This document shows positions 17,393 to 24,954 of a stretch of 64,000 nt of DNA, one piece after another. The notes beneath the pieces were generated by a model. The model was not told where the DNA came from. It did not search any database and saw nothing but the letters and a program-made list of their open reading frames with translations. This DNA is from Pseudolactococcus sp041800635 (GTDB lineage Bacteria > Bacillota > Bacilli > Lactobacillales > Streptococcaceae). Position numbers and translations under genes: made by a program. The stretch spans positions 1,302,001 to 1,366,000 of the forward strand of contig CP181259.1 of the NCBI GenBank assembly GCA_047833645.1, in the 5' to 3' direction. Each line of letters opens with the position of its first letter. Position 1 is the stretch's first letter.

Positions 17393-18591
17393 GGGCACCT
17401 CTAAAAACGTATGAAAAGAGGTATAATAGATTAAAAATAAGCTAACGAGGTATTGAAGATGAATTTATTTGGAGATAGCGACTATCTTGAAAAATTAAGT
17501 TTAAAAGGAGACCCTCTTGAGCGGCTAGAAAAAGTGGTTGATTTCAAGTATTTTCGCCCAACTCTTAACCGGATTTTTAAGTATGATTTAAAAAACAAAT
17601 CTCATGGTGGTAGACCGCCCTATGACCTTGTTTTAATGTTGAAAATTCTAATTTTACAACGCTTATACAATCTATCTGATGATGCAATGGAATATCAAAT
17701 GATTGACCGGATTTCGTTTAGAAGATTCCTTAAGATTGATGACAAGGTACCAGACGCAAAGACTATCTGGAACTTTAGAAATCAGCTATCAAAATCTAAT
17801 AGAGGAAACTGGCTTTTTTCTGCCTTTCAAGAAAAACTTGAATCACAAGGGATGATCGCTCATAAAGGACAGATTGTTGATGCAACATTCATAGAGGCGC
17901 CTAAACAACGTAATCCAAAAGACGAAAATGAATTGATTAAAGCAAATAGGGTACCAGTGAATTGGACGAAGAACAAAAGAGCACAGAAGGATACAGCTGC
18001 TCGCTGGACAATTAAAGGTAATGAGAGACACTATGGCTACAAAAATCATATTGCTATAGATACCAAATCAAAATTCGTAAAGAATTATCAAACAACGCCT
18101 GCAAATGTGCATGATTCTCAAGTAATAGGCGTTCTTGTTGATCCCGATGAGATCACCTTAGCAGACTCAGCTTATCAAAATCAAGCAACACCTAAAGGTG
18201 CTGAACTTTTTACCTGTCTTAAAAACACACGTTGTAAATCTCTTAGGCAGACGATAAAATGTTTAATAAAATCATTTCGAAAATACGTGTCCGTATTGAA
18301 CATGTATTTGGCTTTGTTGAAAATTCAATGCATGGTTCTAGTTTACGTTCTATTGGATTCGATCGAGCTGTTTTAAATACTGACCTTACAAATCTGACTT
18401 ATAACTTATTGAGGTACGAACAAGTTAAACGTTTAAATCTCAAAACATGGAGGTAATCTGTCTAAATTAAGAATAAACAGTCAAGTGGCGTCTGTAACAT
18501 AAAGAAAAACACAGTAGACTATGCTTAGTTTTCTGTGTTTTTTTCTAATTTCATTTAGAGGTGAATTAATTGGTAGTTATTAGAGGTGCCC
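17393..18591 (+). mobile_element. IS5-family element (IS1194-like), copy A, full length
   Basis: 1199 bp with short terminal inverted repeats GGGCACCTCT / AGAGGTGCCC, flanked by TTAA on both sides (17389-17392 and 18592-18595), a 4-bp target duplication of the type used by the IS5 group. It interrupts the fic gene. Same length and ends as copy D (62137-63335); half-copies B and C are at 41932-42491 and 51333-51892. Confidence 0.92.
17459..18456 (+). pseudogene. IS5-family transposase, C-terminal part out of frame
   Basis: The frame starts at ATG 17459 (MNLFGDSDYLEKLSLKGDPL). It has the IS5 N-terminal domain and DDE motifs IVDATFIEAP (first Asp), VLVDPDEITLADSAYQ (second Asp region) and, after a shift, IISKIRVRIEHVFGF (Glu block). 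Compared with half-copies B and C one A is missing at CTCTTA(A)GGCAGA (about 18244-18246), so frame 1 runs to 18376 with unrelated residues while the Glu-containing end lies in another frame (18259-18456). The enzyme is inactive unless a -1 ribosomal frameshift restores it. Copy D carries the same lesion. Confidence 0.85.
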
Positions 18592-18813
18592 TTAATTCTT
18601 TTTGAGTTGATGCATATTGAATCGCTTTAAGCAAATCTTCAAAAATGTATCGATCACTTTCAGTTGAAAAAATCCACTCATCTTTATGAGTTGCTAAATT
18701 CTTTTGTGTTTGTAAGACGGATGTATTATAGCCTTCGTACTGCGCTACACTATAAATTAATTGAGCTAATTTTTTATTATCCATAATGTCTCCTTAACTA
18801 GTAAAATTTAGCA

Positions 18814-18843
18814 AAAAGGTTCAGTATCTTACATACTGAACCT
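18814..18843 (-). terminator. Probable original terminator of tRNA-Lys, now stranded
   Basis: On the minus strand AGGTTCAGTATGTAAGATACTGAACCTTTTT is a hairpin (arms AGGTTCAGTAT and ATACTGAACCT) plus T-run. If the integrative element is removed by joining the att repeats, this hairpin lies directly after the tRNA-Lys 3' end, where a tRNA terminator is expected. Confidence 0.75.
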
Positions 18844-18848
18844 CATAT

Positions 18849-18860
18849 ATGCCCCCTGCA
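18849..18860 (-). other. att site, distal end of the integrative element
   Basis: ATGCCCCCTGCA repeats the last bases of tRNA-Lys at 27744-27755 in the same orientation. This is the short duplication left when a tyrosine integrase inserts into a tRNA 3' end. Confidence 0.8.
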
Positions 18861-18964
18861 TGAATAGTTATAGCTTTATATATCGTTTTAAATACTTCAA
18901 AAGCCACTATAGTGCATTTTTAATTCATATAAATTGATAAAATTCATGGATATTTTTTATGATA

Positions 18965-18981
18965 TGGGACAAATGTGGGAC
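18965..18981 (+). promoter_or_regulatory. Integrase arm-type repeats, distal end
   Basis: TGGGACAAATGTGGGAC contains two copies of TGGGAC spaced 11 bp apart. They match the pair TGGGACAAAACATGGGACAA just after the integrase stop (27666-27686), consistent with P and P' arm binding sites flanking the att core. Confidence 0.55.
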
Positions 18982-19010
18982 TAGTTTTTTATTATAATTT
19001 ACATTAAAAT

Positions 19011-20009
19011 ACCCGAATTGCTAGTTGATTATTTAGCCATGACTTGATACCCGATAGAATATCTTAAAGTCTCTGGTTCCAGTGATTTAGCTGATTTTAA
19101 CAGTAAAGAATACGCTAAAAGTATTATCTCTAATTTCAATTGAAAACCTTGAGGCGAACGACTTTTACAACGCTCAGCTCCTAGATTTGTCAAAAAAGAG
19201 AAAACTCGCTCAATCACTTTTCTACGTTTTGAAAAATTAGGGAAAAGGATTTTCTTTTGCTTCATGTTCTTCCTGACAGGTGTAATTAGATCAATTCCTT
19301 TTAATTCCAGCCTATCATGCAGTGACTGACCTAGATATCCCATATCTCCAAGGACTGTTGGTGTCCCAAATTGACTCAACACTTCCTCGGTCATTGAACT
19401 ATCAGCCATTGAAGCAGGAGTAATTGTGTAGTCTATGACATAGCCTGATTCACTGACTAAAGCATGACATTTACATCCATAGAAGTACTGTCCCTTTGTA
19501 GCATTGTAGCCAACATTTGCATAATCTCCAAGAACTTTGCTTCTGAAATTACGAATAGGCTGACACAAAGGAATGGGGAAGCTGTCAATAATGGATACAC
19601 TAATTCCTTCAACCTCTTTAAAGACGAGTGCTTGGCGAATGACTTGGATACTCGGTAAGAGGGCATTACAACGGCGGACAAAGCGAGAATATTCTAGGAA
19701 ATTAGGAAATAAACTTTGAGCAAGTTGGTGCTTAGCTTTAAGCGTTTCACTAAAATGCAGTACGCCCCATAGGTAACAAGCGATAACTAAGCAATCTGAT
19801 GTTGCGAGATGGACGTTCTTTCGGTTTTGAACCTCAAGGGGAACACTCTTTTGATAAAGCGTCTCAATGGTTGTCAGTAAATAAACAAAAACTTTTGGAA
19901 GTGTGCTATTATAAGTCATATAAGTCGTGCGCTTTCTAATGCGTAGTGGTTTAAGATTAGGATAGCACGACTTATTTATTTTCCAATGAAATTAACTAGC
20001 AATTCGGGT
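19011..20009 (-). mobile_element. IS982-family element, complete
   Basis: 999 bp, with terminal inverted repeats starting ACCCGAATTGCTAGTT on both ends and an 8-bp target duplication ATTAAAAT (19003-19010 and 20010-20017). Eight-bp duplications are typical of IS982. The insertion lies within the element between its left arm sites and the PRTase gene, 45 bp from that start codon. Confidence 0.92.
19029..19919 (-). CDS. IS982-family transposase
   Basis: A 296-residue DDE transposase with an N-terminal helical part (HLATSDCLVIACYLWGVLHF) and catalytic blocks SVSIIDSFPIPLC (first Asp), VLGDMGYLGQSLH (second Asp) and FSKRRKVIERVFSFLTNLGA (Glu). Length and motifs match IS982/ISLL6-type enzymes of lactic acid bacteria and the frame is intact. 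A second, truncated and diverged copy of its N-terminal third lies at 42492-42749. Confidence 0.92.
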   Translation of the reverse strand: MTYNSTLPKVFVYLLTTIETLYQKSVPLEVQNRKNVHLATSDCLVIACYLWGVLHFSETLKAKHQLAQSLFPNFLEYSRFVRRCNALLPSIQVIRQALVFKEVEGISVSIIDSFPIPLCQPIRNFRSKVLGDYANVGYNATKGQYFYGCKCHALVSESGYVIDYTITPASMADSSMTEEVLSQFGTPTVLGDMGYLGQSLHDRLELKGIDLITPVRKNMKQKKILFPNFSKRRKVIERVFSFLTNLGAERCKSRSPQGFQLKLEIILLAYSLLLKSAKSLEPETLRYSIGYQVMAK

Positions 20010-20061
20010 ATTAAAATAAAAGTACCTTTAAAATAAAGAAAGCATAAAATTATTTAACTAT

Positions 20062-21456
20062 ATGGAAAAAAACATTAAAATAAGCAAAAAATTAAAATCA
20101 CTTGACTATATTAAAACAATTCAAAAAAGAAAAAAATTCAAAAAAATAATTCAAAATTTTTATAAAAGAAATAATATCTCAGATGAAGATAAAGAAATTG
20201 AAAAATATTTAAAAAAATTTCAGAATAAATTAGGAAAATTCCTTGGACAGGAAAATCTTAAAAAAAACGAAAAAATAAAAAAAGAAATACTAGATTGTAT
20301 TGAATCAGAATATAGTTTTTATCCCCAAAGTATTATTGACAAGCGTTTAAGATCTTTATATGACGATATTAAAAACAATTGTCTTGATGATAATTTCATA
20401 TGTGCACCTATTTTAAATAACAATACTACTACCTCTAATAGCTCTCACGATCTAGTCCATTCTTTTATAAATCTAAATCAAATTCAAAATTCAAAAATTT
20501 TTTCATTTAATCACTATATTGATCTGTTAAATAAAAAAATTGAATATGAAAGTAAAAAGGATACAACCCCAAATATTATAAGCTATAGAGAGGAATTTAG
20601 TAAACATTTAGAAAAAGAAAGAAAACAAATAAAAACTAAATTTCAAAATATTTCATCTCTAATTTTAATAGATGATTATACTGGTACTGGACAAACAGTA
20701 ATAGATTTTATCCAAAAAATAGAAAGCTCTTTACCCCAAAATGTAACTATAATATTATTTTTTATTCATTCAACAAAAATTGCAAAAAAAAATATATGTA
20801 AACTAAAAAATAAAATTGAGAATGACGTTATATTTGTATGTAAAGACATAACGGATAAATATTTTGCTAATAATCCTGAAATCGAAACAGAATTTAAAAA
20901 ATTCGAAACCAATATCGTTAAACCAAGAAGAAAACGAGAAGTTCTTGGTTTTGATGAAACAGAATCTGTAGTAACTTTATCACGAAATACTCCAAACAAT
21001 ACTTTAAGCACTTTCTGGAGCTCGAACATTGAATGGGTACCACTATTTCCAAGAGATGAAAAAACTGATAAACAAAAAGACCTAATTAATAAGCAAAAAT
21101 ATGTTAAATATATAACATGGTTTATAAATGATAAATATCCAACATTTTCCTCTAACGAAAAATTGAAATTAACATTTCTACTTTGTATTAAATTTGCATC
21201 CTCTCTAGAAAAAACTATTAAATTAATTGATCTTATGAACACTTTAAGTTATAATGACAGTGTAGACGTATTAATACAGGAATGTAAGTCTGAAAAATTA
21301 TTTGATATTGATAAAAACCTTATGTTATTAGAGAACGGAATAATTTTTTTGAAAAACTATAAATTATATGATTTAGAAATCAGTACAATCATTAATGAAT
21401 ATAATAAAAAAGTAAATAAAATTACTTCTTCTGACTTTACTAACTCCTTTACTTAA
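20062..21456 (+). CDS. Phosphoribosyltransferase-like protein, probable retron effector
   Basis: A 464-residue, Lys- and Asn-rich protein. Residues about 1-100 are helical and highly charged. The middle contains the PRPP-loop motif of type I phosphoribosyltransferases, SLILIDDYTGTGQTVIDFI (around residue 210), preceded by a beta strand and followed by VTIILFFIHS, i.e. a Rossmann-like PRTase fold of the conflict-system (PRTase-CE) kind. The last 150 residues are helical. It ends exactly where the msr-msd RNA of the reverse transcriptase begins. PRTase-like proteins are among the accessory proteins described for retrons (type III in the published classification, from memory). In a tripartite system the RT-msDNA would restrain it and phage infection would release it. 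Function is inferred. Confidence 0.7.
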   Translation: MEKNIKISKKLKSLDYIKTIQKRKKFKKIIQNFYKRNNISDEDKEIEKYLKKFQNKLGKFLGQENLKKNEKIKKEILDCIESEYSFYPQSIIDKRLRSLYDDIKNNCLDDNFICAPILNNNTTTSNSSHDLVHSFINLNQIQNSKIFSFNHYIDLLNKKIEYESKKDTTPNIISYREEFSKHLEKERKQIKTKFQNISSLILIDDYTGTGQTVIDFIQKIESSLPQNVTIILFFIHSTKIAKKNICKLKNKIENDVIFVCKDITDKYFANNPEIETEFKKFETNIVKPRRKREVLGFDETESVVTLSRNTPNNTLSTFWSSNIEWVPLFPRDEKTDKQKDLINKQKYVKYITWFINDKYPTFSSNEKLKLTFLLCIKFASSLEKTIKLIDLMNTLSYNDSVDVLIQECKSEKLFDIDKNLMLLENGIIFLKNYKLYDLEISTIINEYNKKVNKITSSDFTNSFT

Positions 21457-21700
21457 GCTAGAGTGTCTGATTAGCGAGTCGCAAATCTAAGAGAAAATGT
21501 TTTCTATTATTGTCATTAGAAATAAATTTCTAATGATAATACATTTTAAAAAATGTATTAAAACCATGTATAATTGGTGAAGGCTCACCAATTATACATG
21601 ATTTCAATGATTAATTCGATATATATTTTTCAATAAATATATATCAAATTAATTTTTTATTAAAGTTCAAATACAATAGTTTTAGTTGCTTTAAGAAAGG
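21446..21700 (+). ncRNA. Retron msr-msd template region
   Basis: Between the PRTase gene and the reverse transcriptase lies a 250-nt non-coding region with retron features. The outer inverted repeats (a1/a2) CCTTTACTTAAGCTA (21446-21460) and TTGCTTTAAGAAAGG (21686-21700) pair at about 13 positions. TTAGCGAG (21471-21478) matches the branch-site context of Ec86, placing the priming G at 21474. Short msr hairpin: GAAAATGTTTTC. Then strong hairpins: TCATTAGAAA/TTTCTAATGA (about 21511-21537), a perfect 16-bp stem CATGTATAATTGGTGA with its complement (21565-21600), and an AT-rich stem around 21610-21655. The exact msr/msd border cannot be set by eye. Confidence 0.75.
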
Positions 21701-21709
21701 GAACAAGGG

Positions 21710-22657
21710 ATGAAATTGATAGATAATGGTCTAGATGATTTAAGCAGACCTGTTTTTTTGTGTACAAAAGATATACAACAAGCAATTGGAATTGATCCTA
21801 AAATATTTTACACATTTCTTAATCCTAAAAATATTTCTTATATCAAGATTAAAATACCTAAAAGAAAAAAAGGGGAGTATCGTGAACTATCTATACCATC
21901 TCCTGCATTAAAAAACCTGCAAAGATGGGTATTAGAACACATTCTATACTCATTTCCATGTCATGGGAGTGCGAATGGTTTTATTCCCAATAAATCAATA
22001 GTAACTAATGCTATCCCTCATATTTCCAAAGAATATATTTTAAAGATGGATCTAAAAGACTTTTTTCCAAATATTACTTTCTCTATGGTAAAAAATCAAT
22101 TTTTAACAATGGGATATAATGATCATGTATCTCATTCATTAGCGTTATTATGCACATATAATGATTCATTACCACAAGGTGCCCCGTCTAGTCCTTATTT
22201 AGCAAATTTACTATTTAGTCCTTTTGATGAATTAATATACACACACTGTAGTAAAAATAATTTATCATATACTAGGTATGCTGATGATTTAACAATTTCT
22301 GGTGGAAAATATATTTTAAACATCCCTCAATATGTTAAAGATATATTGAGGGATTCAGATTTTCAAATAAATAATTCAAAAACACTAATAATTAAAAAAG
22401 GGGATAAAAAACAGGTCACAGGTATAGTCGTTAATGAGAAAATATCAATTCCTAAAAATTATCTTAGGGAACTTCGTCAAATCATTTATTATATAAATAA
22501 ATATGGACTTGATTCACATCTAAAAAAAATTGATTATAAAGGTAGTAAGTATAAATATATAAATAGTCTATATGGTAAAGCCAGCTATATAAAAATGGTA
22601 GATTTTAAAAAAGGAATTAAAATATTTACCGAATTAAATAAAATTTCTTTAGACTAA
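21710..22657 (+). CDS. Retron reverse transcriptase
   Basis: A 315-residue reverse transcriptase. Visible blocks in order: RELSIPSPALKNLQRWVLEHIL (RT1 region), GSANGFIPNKSI, the retron NAxxH motif in VTNAIPHISKEYILKMDLKDFFPNI (RT3 with the first catalytic Asp), SLPQGAPSSPYLANLLF (RT4), the catalytic YADD in YTRYADDLTIS (RT5) and the retron-typical VTG in QVTGIVVN (RT7). Length is typical for a stand-alone retron RT and no protease or other domain is fused. It would use the RNA just upstream as primer and template to make msDNA. GAAAGGGAACAAGGG supplies the ribosome-binding site and overlaps the a2 repeat. Confidence 0.93.
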   Translation: MKLIDNGLDDLSRPVFLCTKDIQQAIGIDPKIFYTFLNPKNISYIKIKIPKRKKGEYRELSIPSPALKNLQRWVLEHILYSFPCHGSANGFIPNKSIVTNAIPHISKEYILKMDLKDFFPNITFSMVKNQFLTMGYNDHVSHSLALLCTYNDSLPQGAPSSPYLANLLFSPFDELIYTHCSKNNLSYTRYADDLTISGGKYILNIPQYVKDILRDSDFQINNSKTLIIKKGDKKQVTGIVVNEKISIPKNYLRELRQIIYYINKYGLDSHLKKIDYKGSKYKYINSLYGKASYIKMVDFKKGIKIFTELNKISLD

Positions 22658-22658
22658 T

Positions 22659-22694
22659 AAAAGACCTTAATACAATACTGTATTAAGGTCTTTT
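22659..22694. terminator. Bidirectional terminator between RT and MNT genes
   Basis: AAAAGACCTTAATACA pairs with TGTATTAAGGTCTTTT; A-run on one side and T-run on the other serve the converging RT and nucleotidyltransferase genes. Confidence 0.9.
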
Positions 22695-23004
22695 ATAAAA
22701 TATCTATCATTTCTTTTCTTACATTACTATTAAATATCTTACGCTTATCAGTATTGTTATTAGTTAAAATTTCATATTCAATAATATCGACATGACATTT
22801 TAATTCTTCTTCTAATTCTTGTTCAATATCATATAAAATACTATAATCTGCTATATGTGAGGAATCAATCACTAAATCAACATCACTTTTCTCAGTAGCA
22901 GTATTACGTGCATAAGATCCAAAAAGATAAACTCTAGGAATATCATATTTATTAGCAACTTGAATAACTTTTTCTTGAATTTCTTCTATTAACAATATTG
23001 ACAT
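22693..23004 (-). CDS. MNT-type minimal nucleotidyltransferase
   Basis: A 103-residue protein with the nucleotidyltransferase signature VYLFGSYARNTATEKSDVDLVID: the GS motif and the DxD metal ligands, here with a third Asp-like position in CHVDIIEYE. In MntA/HepT pairs such proteins AMPylate and silence a HEPN RNase toxin. No HEPN gene lies next to it; the neighbour is an XRE repressor 14 bp upstream in the same operon. The ATG at 23004 has GAGGG upstream. It may be an orphan antitoxin, or act on a target elsewhere in the element or host. Confidence 0.85.
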   Translation of the reverse strand: MSILLIEEIQEKVIQVANKYDIPRVYLFGSYARNTATEKSDVDLVIDSSHIADYSILYDIEQELEEELKCHVDIIEYEILTNNNTDKRKIFNSNVRKEMIDIL

Positions 23005-23018
23005 TTTTTCCCTCAATA

Positions 23019-23576
23019 TTAATTTTTATTTATATCATAATCTCTAAAAAATTGTCTTAACGGATCATCTGAGGCAAGTTTTTTTATGTCTTGTATACTC
23101 TCAGATACCGTAAGTATTTGGGTATATAGATTCGGTTCTTTGACTATTACATCATACTCACTATTAATAGTATTTTCGGTAAGTATCGTTTCACCTGTTT
23201 TACTATTCATAAGTGTATAAAGTTTCTTTCCGTCATCTGATATAGTTATTTTTGGTTCAACTTTGAATAATGTTTTTTCAATATCAGATATTGCTTTAGC
23301 TGCTTCTAGTATGTGAGTGGCTTTTTTTTCATACTCATCAATATTTTTTCTGCTTATTTCTAATTCTTGTTCTTGACTAGTACCGAATATTTGTGTCGGT
23401 GTTGCATCAAAAAATACTGCTATCTTTTCTAAATTTGTAAATGTCGGATAAGTTTTTTGTTTTTCATAATCTGAAATTGATTGTTTACCTATTCCCAATT
23501 CATTTGCTAACTCTACTTGACTAAGATTTTTTTCTTGTCGTAATCTAGTTAAATTTCTACCAAAATTTTCTATCAT
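23019..23576 (-). CDS. XRE-family repressor
   Basis: A 185-residue protein. Residues 1-65 form a classic helix-turn-helix of the XRE type (LTRLRQEKNLSQVELANELGIGKQSISDYEKQKTYPTF), followed by a helical linker and an unassigned C-terminal domain. There is no peptidase motif, so it is not an auto-cleaving CI. Divergent from the HTH/coiled-coil gene, across a 150-bp AT-rich intergenic region, it is placed like the master repressor of the element. Confidence 0.88.
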   Translation of the reverse strand: MIENFGRNLTRLRQEKNLSQVELANELGIGKQSISDYEKQKTYPTFTNLEKIAVFFDATPTQIFGTSQEQELEISRKNIDEYEKKATHILEAAKAISDIEKTLFKVEPKITISDDGKKLYTLMNSKTGETILTENTINSEYDVIVKEPNLYTQILTVSESIQDIKKLASDDPLRQFFRDYDINKN

Positions 23577-23725
23577 TTTCCCAATCCTTTTTCAAGTTTA
23601 TAGTTTTATTTTATCATTTAAAAACTTTTTTACAAGCTTACACTTGACTATAAGTTTTTGATTTTATATAATATATTTAAAACTTATATATAATATTTTT
23701 TATAAATGAATCGAGTGTGTGATCT

Positions 23726-24205
23726 ATGGATTGTAAATATATATCTAGAGAAGTTAGTAGAAGTCCAACAACAGTACGTAAATGGTGTCCTAGGATAACA
23801 GAATTATCAGGCTATCATTTTACCTTTAAAAAAATTTATAAAGGTAGAAATAAAGAGCCTTTAAAGCAGTTTGTTTTTACAGATGATGACTTAATTAAGT
23901 TTAAAGAACTAGCTAAATTATTGTCTGAAACAAATGACTTTAACTATTCTGTATTTGAAGTTTATGGCAACTTAAAAACCAAGCGGGAACGAGATTTAAG
24001 AAAAGATATTGATGATTTAGAAGATTATTGTTTAGATAAAATTGAAAGTTTGGTAGAACAAATCAAAAATCTTGAAACTAATAATCAGTTACTCAACAAT
24101 AGAATAGCAACACTTGAAAAATTTAACAGTAGGCTCGAAAAAATTGAAATTGGGCTGAGAAAGAAAAATATAGGAGAATTACTAAATGACAAATTCAAAA
24201 ATTAA
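23726..24205 (+). CDS. HTH and coiled-coil protein of the element
   Basis: A 159-residue protein: an N-terminal DNA-binding-like segment (YISREVSRSPTTVRKWCPRI) suited to a MerR-like winged helix, then a long heptad-rich coiled coil (about residues 85-150, LVEQIKNLETNNQLLNNRIA). First gene of the rightward module opposite the XRE repressor, so probably a transcriptional or replication accessory regulator. No named family recognised. It overlaps the next gene by 20 bp. Confidence 0.7.
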   Translation: MDCKYISREVSRSPTTVRKWCPRITELSGYHFTFKKIYKGRNKEPLKQFVFTDDDLIKFKELAKLLSETNDFNYSVFEVYGNLKTKRERDLRKDIDDLEDYCLDKIESLVEQIKNLETNNQLLNNRIATLEKFNSRLEKIEIGLRKKNIGELLNDKFKN

Positions 24206-24614
24206 ACTAACTGAAACATTCCAGACCCCAAAGGACTTACCGCTTGATATTAATGGCTTTGATGTGCCTAAGGTAATGAAGGTAGATTTTACGACAGCAC
24301 GTGCAGGGTATGCATATAACGCAAATCGTGAGCGTACAGACCACATAGAAAAGTATACTATTCAAGGTGTGGATGAAAAGGTTTATTTAGCTTTACAGAC
24401 TGCAGGCGTTAATATGGCTGATGTTAAAACTATTCAAATTGAATTTACTGGAGACTTTGATAAAATCGAGGACGCTATCGATAAGAAGTTGCTAATTAGT
24501 GTTGAACTTCGTAATTCAGAAGTTAAGTTACAGTGGGTAGACGGTTCACGTAATGCAGGTTATAAGGCATTAAAATTAGTCGCTAATGGTTTTACAGTAG
24601 TTGACAAAAAATAA
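24186..24614 (+). CDS. Conserved element protein of unknown function
   Basis: A 142-residue protein containing VDFTTARAGYAYNANRERTDHIEKYTI and a repetitive beta-strand pattern ending LVANGFTVVDKK. AGGAGAA precedes its ATG inside the end of the preceding gene. Proteins of this size and position, before the Rep gene, occur in small integrative elements of streptococci; I suspect a DUF961-like or ssDNA-binding accessory role but see no decisive motif. Confidence 0.6.
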   Translation: MTNSKIKLTETFQTPKDLPLDINGFDVPKVMKVDFTTARAGYAYNANRERTDHIEKYTIQGVDEKVYLALQTAGVNMADVKTIQIEFTGDFDKIEDAIDKKLLISVELRNSEVKLQWVDGSRNAGYKALKLVANGFTVVDKK

Positions 24615-24620
24615 CATATT

Positions 24621-24930
24621 ATAAAACTCTTACGGCTAGTCTACTTGCACCGTTTGCCCGTTTGCCGAGCGAAAGCGGTAGGCAGATAGGGCAGACGGGA
24701 AAAGCAAAGGAGACAGTCCGCAAGAGTTTTTTGAGCTAATAGGGCTATTATCACAAATGTGCCTAACGGGCGCACTGTTTAGGACTTGACGATAAACAGT
24801 GCAAACCTAGTGTTTGCAAGGTAAGAGAGGGTAACACCCCCTTAGCGTATGCGACCTGATTACTGCTTAAAAACTTGTGCTAATAGATGTGCTAATAGTG
24901 AGCTAATAGGCAAAAAAATTCTATTAGCAC
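24621..24930 (+). other. Probable replication origin / transfer region with hairpin and iterons
   Basis: A nested stem-loop spans 24621-24733: outer arms AAACTCTTACGG and CCGCAAGAGTTT, inner arm CCGTTTGCCCGTTTGCC against GGCAGATAGGGCAGACGG. A series of GTGCTAATAG iterons follows: 24877-24886, 24889-24898, a variant GAGCTAATAG at 24900-24909 and 24733-24742, and one inverted copy at 24921-24930. Location directly ahead of the Rep gene fits Rep binding. The first hairpin could also end transcription of the preceding operon. Confidence 0.65.
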
Positions 24931-24954
24931 AAAAAATGAAGAAATTTGAGGATA

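Larger units (their letters stand above)
16928..18784 (-). pseudogene. Fic-domain protein gene interrupted by IS5-family copy A
   Basis: The gene starts at 18784 (MDNKKLAQLIYSVAQYEGYN) and is cut after about 64 codons by a 1199-bp insertion. It resumes at 17388 with TVEVVKAINAQMN and ends at 16928. Removing the IS and one TTAA duplicate joins the two halves in frame (...QKEL-TVEVV...). Fic proteins transfer AMP or other groups to target hydroxyls using HPFxxGNGRT. Here the motif reads LQPFDDGNKRTALI, with Gln where the catalytic His should be, so even the intact ancestor may have lacked canonical AMPylation activity. The insertion-made ends could express fragments only. Confidence 0.85.

Noticed and set aside
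21710..22657. Group II intron or diversity-generating retroelement RT
   Set aside because: No maturase or HNH domain, no intron RNA domains, no template/variable repeats; NAxxH and VTG motifs and the msr-msd-like region favour a retron.
22693..23576. MNT-XRE pair as a complete toxin-antitoxin system
   Set aside because: No HEPN or other toxin motif is visible in either protein or in the adjoining frames; listed as an orphan MNT instead.
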